In this document: one piece after another, positions 43,287-52,237 of the stretch
Layout of the letters: each line of letters begins with the position of its first letter
Position numbering within the stretch: the first letter of the stretch is position 1
Assembly (NCBI GenBank): GCA_030065855.1
Contig: JASJCT010000004.1
Location: forward strand, 21,141 to 85,140
DNA length: 64,000 nt
Source: Myxococcota bacterium
GTDB taxonomy: Bacteria > Myxococcota_A > Polyangia > JAAYKL01
Reading direction: 5' to 3'
The notes under the pieces: generated by a model
Database searches by the model: none
Told to the model about the DNA's origin: nothing
The model's input: the letters and a program-made list of their open reading frames with translations, nothing else
Translations under genes and position numbers: made by a program

Positions 43287-43691
43287 TTAGGCCGTGAATT
43301 CCGTGCTGTTAAGCGCCGTTGATTCAACCAATAGGGTACCGTCCTTACTATATGTGTCGCCTCGACCGGCGAGGCGCAAAAAGAGCTCTAGCATGCCGTG
43401 ATATTGATCGTACATCTGCTTTAGCAGGGCGTGATTTAGATGCACCAGATCGGTCACCCGCCGCGCAAGATCACCGATTTCAGACGAACCCTTGGTATCA
43501 GCTGTATTTTTTATGTCGCACTTTTGAAGGATTGCCGCGATATCTTCCTTTTCTTTTGCCAGTCTCGCCACCTCTTTTGCGTCTCCCCGCAGCAGTGCTT
43601 CTCGTTCTCTTTCGAGGGTGGCATTTAGTTGCGCGAGGCTTATTTCGAGCAGCGATGCTTCTCCTTGTGACGACGGGCTGTTGGGTTCCAT
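43287..43691 (-). CDS. flgN: FlgN family export chaperone
   Basis: A 134-residue helical protein with the FlgN pattern: EISLAQLNATLEREREALLR, GDAKEVARLAKEKEDIAAIL, LVHLNHALLKQMYDQYHGML. FlgN is the export chaperone of FlgK and FlgL, which follow directly. Sequence conservation in this family is low, so the call leans partly on position. Confidence 0.85.
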   Translation of the reverse strand: MEPNSPSSQGEASLLEISLAQLNATLEREREALLRGDAKEVARLAKEKEDIAAILQKCDIKNTADTKGSSEIGDLARRVTDLVHLNHALLKQMYDQYHGMLELFLRLAGRGDTYSKDGTLLVESTALNSTEFTA

Positions 43692-43722
43692 TGTCTCGCC
43701 TTTCTCGTGGGTTTTTAAACCC

Positions 43723-44016
43723 CTACAGATATATCTCCCGAAACACCTGTGCGAGCTCCTTTTCTAGTATTGCTTGGCTCGTTTCCCTGGGATCTGGAAG
43801 TGGTGCGTCACGGGATGACATTTTAGATACCTCTTCTATCTCTTGCCCCTTGGCCACCATGGCCCGACCTGCTGCCACAGCATCAGCACTCAGGCTAACG
43901 GTATCGCCAATTTGAGCGGCGTTTTTTTCCTTTGGCTGCTCCTTATTTGTCGCCGCTTCCTTGGCATTCACGGAATAGGTCTGCACGTCTCGGCCCGTTG
44001 TCTTTTTTATTTTCAC
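43723..44016 (-). CDS. flgM: Anti-sigma-28 factor FlgM
   Basis: A 97-residue protein from GTG 44016 (GGAGGG upstream). It shows the FlgM plan: a disordered, Lys-rich start (MKIKKTTGRDVQTYSVNAKE), then DTVSLSADAVAAGRAMVAKG and a C-terminal sigma-binding helix (RETSQAILEKELAQVFREIY). FlgM holds FliA inactive until the hook is complete and is then exported. fliA is 5 kb upstream in the same locus. Confidence 0.82.
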   Translation of the reverse strand: MKIKKTTGRDVQTYSVNAKEAATNKEQPKEKNAAQIGDTVSLSADAVAAGRAMVAKGQEIEEVSKMSSRDAPLPDPRETSQAILEKELAQVFREIYL

Positions 44017-44056
44017 TGTCTTGCCCTCCGAATAAGAAATCCGAAGCCACGTCCTG

Positions 44057-45163
44057 TTAATTGGTATCGGTGTTTGAGACCGATCCTTGAGCCGACATAC
44101 TCATTTCCACGCGCCTGTCGTGGATACTCGCCCCTGGCTGCGCTGTGCCCACTGGGATTAAATTCTCCCTGCCATAGACCTGATGTGGCCTTAGTACTTC
44201 AATGCGATCGAGCCCGCCGCGACCCTCACCTGGGACCGATGCCAGGCGCCAAACGCGCCGTTTATAGGATGCCTGCTTTGAACCCGCTTCCCAACCAGAA
44301 TATTCAACCACTTCAATGCGTCCGTCAGGACCGCGGCGCATGGCATGAATGCGATCCGCGACCGCCATATGTCCGGCAGCACTATCTGGGGCACTCGAAG
44401 CCAGCAAAAAGGGAATGCCCTGTCGTGCCTCGGCATCCAGCGCACCTGCATCGCGATGGGTTTGGACGTGCGCCCATGTGTTAACCTTTCCGTCTTCAGA
44501 CCATCGGGTAACCGTATCTGCCCCAGGGTAGCCCCATCCATGGCGCCTGGGTCGAACCGGCACCGAGTACCCAGCGCGTCTGAGCATCTCAAACGCAAAG
44601 ACATTGCATTTGGGGTGGTTTTTATATCCAGCAGCATCCAATACGTTGAACACTGCCGTGCCCCCGATGCCCGGTGTTTCGAGCGTAGCGCCCACATCAG
44701 CTGTAGTGAGCTCACCTGATTTTCCCCACCTCAGTGCAGCATCACCGCTCAACCATTCGTTCGCCAGTTGATGAAGGATTGGATTGGCTGGTGGGGCTGT
44801 ATCTCCGGTACGGGTGGCCTGGTAAGTGCTCATTCCCCTGCGCACTGCATTCAGTGATCTTATCTGTGCTGAGGTACGGCGTTCCACGCCCAGGGCTTGT
44901 TGTATCATCTCGCCCAGTCCCAATGCCGACCCTGCTGATTCCTCTGCGATGGCTGAAATAAACATCTCCCCGTATAACCCGGCCTCAAATCCATCTCCAA
45001 AAAGTCCAGAACTCTCGACTGTCTTTGACATAGATCCCAGTAACTCCTTAAGTAGCAGGGCTTCAAATGCCTTTGCCGCTTCCATTGGAGACTGGATATT
45101 TCGATCCGTCGTCGATCCAGCAATCAATGCCCCCATGCCGGCTGGTGTAACTCCTGTGGGCAC
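44057..45163 (-). CDS. flgJ: FlgJ-type rod-binding protein fused to a Cys/His peptidase-like domain
   Basis: A 368-residue protein from GTG 45163 directly behind the flgI stop. Residues about 25-95 are the rod-binding domain (AAKAFEALLLKELLGSMSKT; YGEMFISAIAEESAGSALGL). In place of the usual glucosaminidase or lytic transglycosylase it carries, from about 130 to 345, a domain with Cys186 in HPKCNVFAFEMLRRAGYSVP and His265 in AGHMAVADRIHAMRR, the Cys-His arrangement of CHAP/NlpC-P60-like amidases. A cell-wall opening role for rod passage is inferred. Confidence 0.85.
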   Translation of the reverse strand: MPTGVTPAGMGALIAGSTTDRNIQSPMEAAKAFEALLLKELLGSMSKTVESSGLFGDGFEAGLYGEMFISAIAEESAGSALGLGEMIQQALGVERRTSAQIRSLNAVRRGMSTYQATRTGDTAPPANPILHQLANEWLSGDAALRWGKSGELTTADVGATLETPGIGGTAVFNVLDAAGYKNHPKCNVFAFEMLRRAGYSVPVRPRRHGWGYPGADTVTRWSEDGKVNTWAHVQTHRDAGALDAEARQGIPFLLASSAPDSAAGHMAVADRIHAMRRGPDGRIEVVEYSGWEAGSKQASYKRRVWRLASVPGEGRGGLDRIEVLRPHQVYGRENLIPVGTAQPGASIHDRRVEMSMSAQGSVSNTDTN

Positions 45164-46270
45164 TTATTGCACCTCAATCTTGGCCGAAATCGCTCCGGCA
45201 GCTGATAGGGACTGGAATATAATAATGAGATCAGAGGGTTTGACGCCCAGTGTGTTGAGCGCATTGACCAGATCCCCAACTGTCGCGGTGGTTGGTACGT
45301 AGTGCAAATCGCCCGGTGCCATCTCCGCACTGACCGCTGATTCGTCTCCCACCACTGTTTCCCCAAGCGTCAAGGGCAGGGGCTGACTGATGTGTTGCCG
45401 CTCCTGGATCTCAACAGTAAGGCCACCGTGGGCAATGGCGGCCGAGCGAATCTGAACGGCAGCTCCGACCACCACCGTACCGGTCCGTTCATTGATCACA
45501 ATTTTTGCCGGACCATCCGGCGTCACAGACACATCTCCAATGAGCGCCACGAGCTCGACTGTTTTGTCTTTGAATGCCTCAGGGACTTTTACAGTGATGA
45601 GTCCCGGGTCTTCAGCGGTTGCATACGGGCCTTCGAGCTTTTCGTTGATGGCAGCAACAGCACGAGCAGCCGTGGTTGCATCAGGTCCTTTTAGGGTGAG
45701 CCGAACCATATCCCCATGGTCGAGAGTGGCCGATACTTCTCGTTCGATGAGTGCGCCGTCTGGTATGCGGCCCACCGTGGGATGTCCCGAGGTTTTGGAC
45801 GATCCAGTTCCGCCTTGGGCTGTGAACCCCCCAACTGAAAGGGGACCTTGAGCCACAGCATAGACATGCCTGTCCGCGCCTAAAAGCGGTGTCTGGATCA
45901 GGGTCCCACCGCGTAAGCTCTTGGCATCGCCCATGGATGAGACCAGCACATCGATCCGCTGACCACCCCTGGCAAACGCAGGGAGTTCTGCGGTCACCAT
46001 GACGGCGGCGGCGTTTTTGAGTTTGATTTTTCGCGCGTCCACCCGGACACCCAGGCGCCTCAGCATGGCGGCCACGGATTGGAGTGTAAATTCCGCCTTT
46101 GCGCCGTCGCCGCTGTTGTCCAGCCCGACGACAATACCGTAGCCCACGAGCTGATTGGGACGCGCCCCCATCACACCGATGAGATCCCGTAACCTATCGG
46201 CACGCGCTGAGATGCTTATCACAAGGGCAATGCCAAATATAACAAGTGAATGGGGCTTTCTGACCAACAT
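45164..46270 (-). CDS. flgI: Flagellar P-ring protein FlgI
   Basis: A 368-residue FlgI from ATG 46270 (GAGGAG about 10 bases upstream; a longer frame to 46312 would run into flgH). Signal peptide ends near ISARA. Conserved blocks: LRDLIGVMGARPNQLVGYGI, VVGLDNSGDGAKAEFTLQSV, VMVTAELPAFARGGQRIDVL, and NALNTLGVKPSDLIIIFQSL at the end. FlgI forms the ring in the peptidoglycan layer; its presence shows a Gram-negative envelope. Confidence 0.97.
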   Translation of the reverse strand: MLVRKPHSLVIFGIALVISISARADRLRDLIGVMGARPNQLVGYGIVVGLDNSGDGAKAEFTLQSVAAMLRRLGVRVDARKIKLKNAAAVMVTAELPAFARGGQRIDVLVSSMGDAKSLRGGTLIQTPLLGADRHVYAVAQGPLSVGGFTAQGGTGSSKTSGHPTVGRIPDGALIEREVSATLDHGDMVRLTLKGPDATTAARAVAAINEKLEGPYATAEDPGLITVKVPEAFKDKTVELVALIGDVSVTPDGPAKIVINERTGTVVVGAAVQIRSAAIAHGGLTVEIQERQHISQPLPLTLGETVVGDESAVSAEMAPGDLHYVPTTATVGDLVNALNTLGVKPSDLIIIFQSLSAAGAISAKIEVQ

Positions 46271-46289
46271 CTTATACAATCTCCTCACA

Positions 46290-46994
46290 TCATATGGGAC
46301 TGTAGGCATCAATGAGGCGATGGAGCCATCCCGGGGCCTGCTGATCTGTCACAACACCGCGGCCTGAGAACTCAACCTGTGCATCGGCGATAAGGGACGA
46401 GCGCACAGAATTGTCCGGTTGTACATCGAGCTGCCTGATGACACCACTGACATAAAAATGGAGCTCCTCTTCGTTGAGCAGGATGACCTTGTGTCCCTCG
46501 ACGAACAGATCTCCATTCGGCAAAACCTGCATCACGCGAACTGCGATGCGACCTTCCAACTTGCCAGCGCGGGTTGTGGTTCCCTCGCCTTTAAAGTCGC
46601 TTTTGCTCAGTATTTTTAAGAGTGCATTGGGATTCATGTCTGGATATCGTTCTGAGATACCGGCGACGAGTCCGAGGAGGTTCACAATTCCGGACTCAAT
46701 GCCAGAGGAGGTGCCGAGCTTTGTCGATGCGTCCCCTTCGCCCCTTGATTCTTCATCGATGAGAACAGTCAAGATATCCCCGATGCGAGAGGCGCGTAGA
46801 TCTTCGAAGAGACTCGGGGCAGAGGCACTCCAAATGGATCCAGTGGGCTCGGATTCGCTCGGATCAGCCGCATAAGGCCCGGGCTTATACAGTCGCTGGC
46901 GGGGTGTATAGGGTTTGATGTGGCGAGGTTCACATCCTAGTGCGAGGGAGATGAGGCCGCATGTGATAACAGAGATGAGCGCATCTTTTCTCAT
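46290..46994 (-). CDS. flgH: Flagellar L-ring lipoprotein FlgH
   Basis: A 234-residue FlgH with lipobox ISLALGC. Family blocks: SIWSASAPSLFEDLRASRIG, DILTVLIDEESRGEGDASTK, FKGEGTTTRAGKLEGRIAVR and LPNGDLFVEGHKVILLNEEE. It forms the outer-membrane bushing of the flagellar rod. Its ATG overlaps the flgA stop by 4 bp. Confidence 0.96.
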   Translation of the reverse strand: MRKDALISVITCGLISLALGCEPRHIKPYTPRQRLYKPGPYAADPSESEPTGSIWSASAPSLFEDLRASRIGDILTVLIDEESRGEGDASTKLGTSSGIESGIVNLLGLVAGISERYPDMNPNALLKILSKSDFKGEGTTTRAGKLEGRIAVRVMQVLPNGDLFVEGHKVILLNEEELHFYVSGVIRQLDVQPDNSVRSSLIADAQVEFSGRGVVTDQQAPGWLHRLIDAYSPI

Positions 46995-47923
46995 GGCACT
47001 ACCTCAGCCGAATCAGGCCCCGTAACGACTGCCCAGACCAGACGCGATGTGGATGGTACCCCTATTCGAATACGGTCACCCACAGCCCCATCTTGCTTGG
47101 CCAATCCCAGGGTTCGGATTCGCACGAGTCCCTGCAGGGATTCAATAACGAGTCTATCGCCGCGATGAACCACTGGGACGCGGTCGAGATCTCTCGTCTT
47201 AAAAGGTGCGCCCACCTCAGTTGTTTGATTCAAGCGCCGGCCAATGACATCGCCGATCGTGCCTGCGAATTCGGATGGTGCTGTATCGAGCTGTACCTCA
47301 GCCCACTTGACAGCGGTTTGGTCGAGAATTGTACCAAACGGGAGATCTCTGGCAGCTACGGGCAATCGCGCTTTGTAATTGAATGTTGCGCCGACTTGTA
47401 GGGTTCGAAACGATGCTCCATCTGCAACCAAATCAACCGGCAGGGACACACGGCGACGAAACACTGGCGCTCCTGGCCACCGGACCCGAACCCCATAACC
47501 TGAGGCAGGTACTTTATATTCACCCACGCGGCCCAAGGCTTCAAGAGATACGTTTTTTGGCATGATGTCCTCGATTGCAGCCTCGATGGCTTGACGGAGT
47601 TCCTCTTCCGACACGATGTTTGCTGGACGAAAGATACGCTTACGCACTGGGATTTTTAGTTTTGAAGATCCAAAACCTGCTGCTTTAAGCACCCGAACCA
47701 CATCCTTGCGGTAGACGACGCGAGAATGACCCGGCAAGGGCGCTGGGCCGATTTCCAGCTCGCATGGTTCCCCATCACAGTTGGTAACAATGTCTCCAAC
47801 GCGCACCTTTGACCCTGTTGTTGTATCAAGGGTCTTACCTCGCGCTGCTGCCACAGGCTCGATGGCACTGATGGCCATGGCCAATGGCAACAAACAGGCG
47901 CTAACAATGACCTGTTTTATCAT
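46991..47923 (-). CDS. flgA: P-ring assembly chaperone FlgA
   Basis: A 310-residue FlgA with a signal peptide (ACLLPLAMAISAIEPVAAAR region). The N-terminal two thirds are longer than in E. coli FlgA (219 residues). The SAF domain is seen at ARDLPFGTILDQTAVKWAEV, and the C-terminal FlgA domain at IGRRLNQTTEVGAPFKTRDL and VVHRGDRLVIESLQGLVRIR. It acts in the periplasm to assemble FlgI. It overlaps flgG by one base. Confidence 0.93.
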   Translation of the reverse strand: MIKQVIVSACLLPLAMAISAIEPVAAARGKTLDTTTGSKVRVGDIVTNCDGEPCELEIGPAPLPGHSRVVYRKDVVRVLKAAGFGSSKLKIPVRKRIFRPANIVSEEELRQAIEAAIEDIMPKNVSLEALGRVGEYKVPASGYGVRVRWPGAPVFRRRVSLPVDLVADGASFRTLQVGATFNYKARLPVAARDLPFGTILDQTAVKWAEVQLDTAPSEFAGTIGDVIGRRLNQTTEVGAPFKTRDLDRVPVVHRGDRLVIESLQGLVRIRTLGLAKQDGAVGDRIRIGVPSTSRLVWAVVTGPDSAEVVP

Positions 47924-48711
47924 TATCGACCGAGCCTTGTTGTCTGTTGCAGCATGTTATCTGCTGCCTGGATCACTTTTGAGTTCACTTCATAAGCGCG
48001 TTGGGCTGAGATGAGATCTATCATTTCAGCAACCACAGCAACGTTTGATGTTTCCACAAACCCTTGAAGTAACCTACCGCCCCCTTCCTCTCCTGGGCTG
48101 GTCAGCACTGCGCGACCAGAAGCTGGGGTCTCGGTATACAAATTGCGTCCTGCTGAGGAAAGTCCTGCTGGATTTGGGAACATGGCGATCTGAATACGCC
48201 CGACTTCCACCTGCTCCGTATCGCTTCCCAGGGTGACGCTTACGATCCCGCTTTCCGAAATAGTAACAGATGTGGCATCCTCTGGCACAGAGACTTCTGG
48301 TTCGAGTTGGTAGCCATCCACGTTCACGATTTGACCTTCAGCATTGCTCTTAAAGATACCTGCGCGCGTGAACGCCGCTGTTCCGTCCGGTTGTACCAGC
48401 TGAAAGAAACCGCGGCCTTCAATGGAGATATCGAAAGCGTTCCCGGTCTGTCGCATTTCTCCGCCGCCAAAGTCTTTGTACGTTGCCACTGTGCGTACGC
48501 CGTGTCCTATCTCTAAACCTGCTGGCATCGGCGCCCCTTGAGCCGTCGGCGCCCCGGGGCGTGTACGCGCTTCGTAGAAAAGATCCGCAAACTCTGCCCG
48601 CGACCGCTTGTAGCCCGCAGTATTGACGTTGGCCAGATTATTCGAAAGCACGTCGATATTGGTCTCTTGGGCTCTCATGCCACTGGCCGCATTTGATAGT
48701 GCCCGTATCAT
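47923..48711 (-). CDS. flgG: Distal rod protein FlgG
   Basis: A 262-residue FlgG: MIRALSNAASGMRAQETNID, VLSNNLANVNTAGYKRSRAE at the N-terminus and TSNVAVVAEMIDLISAQRAY at the C-terminus, the rod/hook fold. It includes the distal-rod-specific stretch after residue 45 (FYEARTRPGAPTAQGAPMPA). Size is normal. Confidence 0.96.
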   Translation of the reverse strand: MIRALSNAASGMRAQETNIDVLSNNLANVNTAGYKRSRAEFADLFYEARTRPGAPTAQGAPMPAGLEIGHGVRTVATYKDFGGGEMRQTGNAFDISIEGRGFFQLVQPDGTAAFTRAGIFKSNAEGQIVNVDGYQLEPEVSVPEDATSVTISESGIVSVTLGSDTEQVEVGRIQIAMFPNPAGLSSAGRNLYTETPASGRAVLTSPGEEGGGRLLQGFVETSNVAVVAEMIDLISAQRAYEVNSKVIQAADNMLQQTTRLGR

Positions 48712-48732
48712 GTTGACACCTCCTTATCCTCT

Positions 48733-49446
48733 CTATCGACCCAGCTCGCGTGCCGCACGACTTTCTACGTGGGAAAACGTCTGGATAAATTTCGTCATTG
48801 CGCTATAGGTTCTTTGCGCTGTGATCATTTCAGTCATGCCGTGTATTAAATCCACATTGGCTTGCTCTCGGTAGCCGGTTATTACAGCCTGAGAGGTTGA
48901 CACTGCTTGGGGACCAGCCCGGCCCCCATCTACGTAAGAACTTCGGGGTCCTTGGATGAGGGCCTGTTGATCCGTAAATTCTGTGAGACGGAGCCGACCC
49001 ACAGTACGACCATCTGTTGACACGGATCCGTCTTCAGCGATTAAAATATCCCGTGCATCAGGCGGTAACTTCACAATTTCCGTTTCGCCGAGCACTGTAT
49101 GACCGTCATCGGTGGACAACGTGCCATCTGGTTGGAGCGCAAGGGATGCACCGCGCACATATGCGGTTTTTCCATCTGCGTCGACCGCCATATAAACCCC
49201 TTCAGTTAGGGCCAGATCGAGAGGATTTCCAGTCTCGCGAAGAGGACCAGGGCGAACATCCCGTTCAATCATCGATGGTTGGACAAATGTAAGTTCGTTA
49301 TTTTGTTTTGCCTGCGCAGCTTCGAACACCATTCGGAATTGGTTGAACGCAGGTGTGGATACATTGGCCAGGTTGTGGGACAGGGTTTCGACTTTTTCGA
49401 TCCCAGCCATTGCTCCGGAAAGAACTGTGTATATGCCACTAGGCAT
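48733..49446 (-). CDS. flgF: Proximal rod protein FlgF
   Basis: A 237-residue protein from ATG 49446, which has GAGGAGG upstream; a frame to 49539 would add an unrelated N-terminus inside fliA. N-terminal MPSGIYTVLSGAMAGIEKVE, SHNLANVSTPAFNQFRMVFE and C-terminal REQANVDLIHGMTEMITAQR are rod-protein motifs. It starts 8 bases inside the fliA end. The FlgF assignment over FlgG rests on gene order (flgF-flgG) and length. Confidence 0.92.
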   Translation of the reverse strand: MPSGIYTVLSGAMAGIEKVETLSHNLANVSTPAFNQFRMVFEAAQAKQNNELTFVQPSMIERDVRPGPLRETGNPLDLALTEGVYMAVDADGKTAYVRGASLALQPDGTLSTDDGHTVLGETEIVKLPPDARDILIAEDGSVSTDGRTVGRLRLTEFTDQQALIQGPRSSYVDGGRAGPQAVSTSQAVITGYREQANVDLIHGMTEMITAQRTYSAMTKFIQTFSHVESRAARELGR

Positions 49447-50173
49447 TTTCTTCCTCCTCGAGCATTGCGCGCAGCCTGTGAACTGCTTCGCTTCTAACTT
49501 GGCAGATACGCGACTCAGTGAGGCCGAACGACTCTCCAATCTCCCTTAGCGACATCTCCTCTTTGTAATAAAAGGATAGAACGCGCTGTTCCCGTTCGGA
49601 GAGTCTGCTAACCGCCCTTGCCAATCGCTCGCGCAGCTCTTGAAAGAGAAAATCGTCTTGTGGATTTCCTGGCACGCGTTCGGGATAACCGCGAGGGTTT
49701 ATCATCGCGCGTTCGATGACGGTCGGTGACAGCACTGTGGCGTGACTGAGTTGAACGAGCAGCTCGTGGTATTTATCCAAGCCTATGCCGAGCTCAGTCG
49801 CAATTTCTTCCTCGGCAGGTCTGCGTTTCAGCTTTTGCTCGAGTTTCCAAATTGTTTGGGTCAATTCGTTGGATTTAAGGCGCAGGTCTCTGGATAGTGG
49901 GCCATGGGATCTGATTTCATCGATCATAGCACCGCGAACGCGTGCTTCGGCAAATGCCTTGAATTGTTCTGATCGCTTGGGATCATAGCGGCTCGCGGCA
50001 TCTACGAGACCGAGCATCCCGGCGCCTACCAAATCCTCTGTCGACATGGATTTGGGGGCCTTGCGAGAAACACTCGCGGCAATCCGCTTGACCATTGGCA
50101 AGTAGCTTCGGGTAATCTCTTCCCGTTCCTTACTCGTGATTTCTTCTAGGCTTGGAGGTGGATGCGTTGTCAT
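49439..50173 (-). CDS. fliA: Flagellar sigma factor sigma-28 (FliA)
   Basis: A 244-residue group-3 sigma factor from ATG 50173. Region 2: GMLGLVDAASRYDPKRSEQF, KAFAEARVRGAMIDEIRSHG, PLSRDLRLKSNELTQTIWKL. Region 4 helix-turn-helix: SFYYKEEMSLREIGESFGLT, ESRICQVRSEAVHRLRAMLE. It directs late flagellar transcription; two matching promoters lie before flagellins B and C, and its inhibitor FlgM is in the same locus. Confidence 0.96.
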   Translation of the reverse strand: MTTHPPPSLEEITSKEREEITRSYLPMVKRIAASVSRKAPKSMSTEDLVGAGMLGLVDAASRYDPKRSEQFKAFAEARVRGAMIDEIRSHGPLSRDLRLKSNELTQTIWKLEQKLKRRPAEEEIATELGIGLDKYHELLVQLSHATVLSPTVIERAMINPRGYPERVPGNPQDDFLFQELRERLARAVSRLSEREQRVLSFYYKEEMSLREIGESFGLTESRICQVRSEAVHRLRAMLEEEENA

Positions 50174-50184
50174 TGTACAATACC

Positions 50185-51033
50185 TCACTCATTGAGATCA
50201 GGATCACTGTCCAGATCTGATACGTCCCGATCAATTGTGACCAGATTGGCTGCCAGTTCGGAAATCTGATGACTGGCAGGTGCTCCGGGATATGCTGCCA
50301 ACAAAGGCCGTCGATCGATGATGGAACGTGCGAGACATGGATCCCGGACGACGATGCCCGCAAGTTCCAATGTAACTGGTAGAAAACGCGTCGTTACACC
50401 TGTAAGGCGCTTGAAAATTGCCAAACCATCTGCCCGATTAGAAACCATATTCGCGACTAACGATATTCTCCGGATGCCATATTCCTTGGTGAGAATTTTC
50501 ATTACGGAGAATGCGTCTCGAACAGAAGTCGGATCTGGCGTCACGACTGCGAGAACAATGTCGCCGATGCGCGCCAGGTCAAGCGTGGTCTCGCCGATGC
50601 CCGCTGCAGTATCTACAACCACAAAATCAAATTTATCCCTGAGTGCCTTGACGTTATTAATCAACGCACTTCGAGAGTGCTCGTCCAACTCGGCCATCTC
50701 TTTGCGTCCGGAGCAGGTCGGCAAGAGGCAGATATCCCATGGTGTTTCCAGCACGGCGTCAGCAAGGTCAATGCGCCCCTGAACCACGTCCAGGAGGGTT
50801 GCAGGCGCGTGAACACCGAGCAATTGATCCGCGTTTGCAAGGCCCAGATCACCGTCTACAAGCAGAATGCGTCCACCAAGTCGCGACAGGCCGAGGGCGA
50901 GATTCACTGCGATAGAGCTTTTCCCCACGCCTCCCTTACCACCGGTAATGGAGATGAGGCGCATACCGCTACCCCGAAACACGCGAGGGAGTGCAACCAC
51001 TTTTGCAGACGGTTTTGGTGCTAGGTGTTTCAT
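50185..51033 (-). CDS. flhG: MinD-like ATPase FlhG (FleN/YlxH)
   Basis: A 282-residue MinD/ParA ATPase with deviant Walker A SITGGKGGVGKSSIAVNLAL, switch I/II VDGDLGLANADQLLGV and VVVDTAAGIGETTLDLARIG. FlhG sets flagellar number and works with the FlhF GTPase, encoded just upstream. The N-terminal extension (KHLAPKPSAKVVALPRVFRG) lacks an obvious DQAxxLR FlhF-activating motif. Confidence 0.95.
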   Translation of the reverse strand: MKHLAPKPSAKVVALPRVFRGSGMRLISITGGKGGVGKSSIAVNLALGLSRLGGRILLVDGDLGLANADQLLGVHAPATLLDVVQGRIDLADAVLETPWDICLLPTCSGRKEMAELDEHSRSALINNVKALRDKFDFVVVDTAAGIGETTLDLARIGDIVLAVVTPDPTSVRDAFSVMKILTKEYGIRRISLVANMVSNRADGLAIFKRLTGVTTRFLPVTLELAGIVVRDPCLARSIIDRRPLLAAYPGAPASHQISELAANLVTIDRDVSDLDSDPDLNE

Positions 51034-51051
51034 TTCACTTCACTTCCCCTG

Positions 51052-52224
51052 CTAATCCGCGGGTCCCAGAATCATTTGAAGCAACCTGCCGGTGCGCGCG
51101 ACCTCAATGTCTTCAGGAACACGCTGCCCAGCCGTTAGATACGAAAGCGGCAAATCAGCCAGCTTAACAATGTTGAGTACCCCACCTGGTTGTGTGGCTT
51201 CATCTATCTTGGTCACGACGACACGCGACGGTCCAAAAACACAAAAACGGGAGCAGCTTGCTGCTTGTTGTGCAGGTGATTGTGTGGCGCATACAACGAG
51301 ATGGGTTTCGACCGGTTCGCCAGGTGCGACGAGCAGGTCTTTCAATGCATCGCGTACTTTTTCGTTTTCGAAAGCCCGTCCCGGTGTATCGATGAGCAAC
51401 ACATCTGCGTTTGCGTAAGAGCGAAGCGCAGACTCCATCATTTCAGGACGATCAGCAACGACAAAGGGAATGCCGATAAGCTCAGCATAGCGCCTGGCTT
51501 GCTCAACGGATCCGATCCGGTAAGTGTCCGTTGTAACCAACACAACATCTAGCCCTTCAGAAAGGGCCATGCGCGATGCGATTTTTGCCAAGGTAGTTGT
51601 TTTTCCGACCCCGCTCGGACCGACGAAAGCAAAGATGCGTGTGCCATCCCCTGGAACGAGCGGACCGGCTAGCGCAATTTGCTCGGTGAGGAGATTCCGT
51701 AACAACCCCCGTGCAAGTGTTAGCCAGTCGTGCCGATCGATTTTTTGCAATCCGAGCTCGATCTCGACAGCTCGAACGAGGTCTCTGGCCAGATCTGGCA
51801 TAACACCGCGTTCCACAAGCTCGCTGTAGATCGGTCCCAGCACCCGTCCGGATTCCTGCTCTCTTGATGATTCTAATATGAGGGCCCGAAGATCTGTGAA
51901 GCCGGGCAAGATTTCCTTGTCAGCAACTGCCCTGAGCTCCCGAATCATTCGACGCAAGGAGGTGAGCTCTTCGCGCAATGGTTCGATGCTCATCTGCAAC
52001 ACGTCTTCTCTGGCATCGGTTCCTGAATCGCGATCGCTTGGTTCTTCTCTTGGTGGGACCTTTTTAGCTTTGTTCTTTTCCTGGCCAACTGCTGTAATTT
52101 CTACATTACCGGACCTGTCGTCCAAGGTTCGCGCCGAAAGGATCAGTGCTTCGGCTCCCAGCGCACGCCTTGTTTGGCGAAGTGCTTCGCCCATACTTTT
52201 CGCTTTGAATACCCTTGTCTCCAT
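51052..52224 (-). CDS. flhF: SRP-type GTPase FlhF
   Basis: A 390-residue FlhF from ATG 52224. Short basic B domain (VFKAKSMGEALRQTRRALGA), N domain, then G domain: FVGPSGVGKTTTLAKIASRM (G1), VLVTTDTYRIGSVEQARRYA, DVLLIDTPGRAFENEKVRDA (G3), VVTKIDEATQPGGVLNIVKL (G4). FlhF determines where the flagellum is placed, usually the pole. The flhA-flhF-flhG-fliA order is that of polar flagellates. Confidence 0.95.
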   Translation of the reverse strand: METRVFKAKSMGEALRQTRRALGAEALILSARTLDDRSGNVEITAVGQEKNKAKKVPPREEPSDRDSGTDAREDVLQMSIEPLREELTSLRRMIRELRAVADKEILPGFTDLRALILESSREQESGRVLGPIYSELVERGVMPDLARDLVRAVEIELGLQKIDRHDWLTLARGLLRNLLTEQIALAGPLVPGDGTRIFAFVGPSGVGKTTTLAKIASRMALSEGLDVVLVTTDTYRIGSVEQARRYAELIGIPFVVADRPEMMESALRSYANADVLLIDTPGRAFENEKVRDALKDLLVAPGEPVETHLVVCATQSPAQQAASCSRFCVFGPSRVVVTKIDEATQPGGVLNIVKLADLPLSYLTAGQRVPEDIEVARTGRLLQMILGPAD

Positions 52225-52237
52225 TATCGCCACCTAC

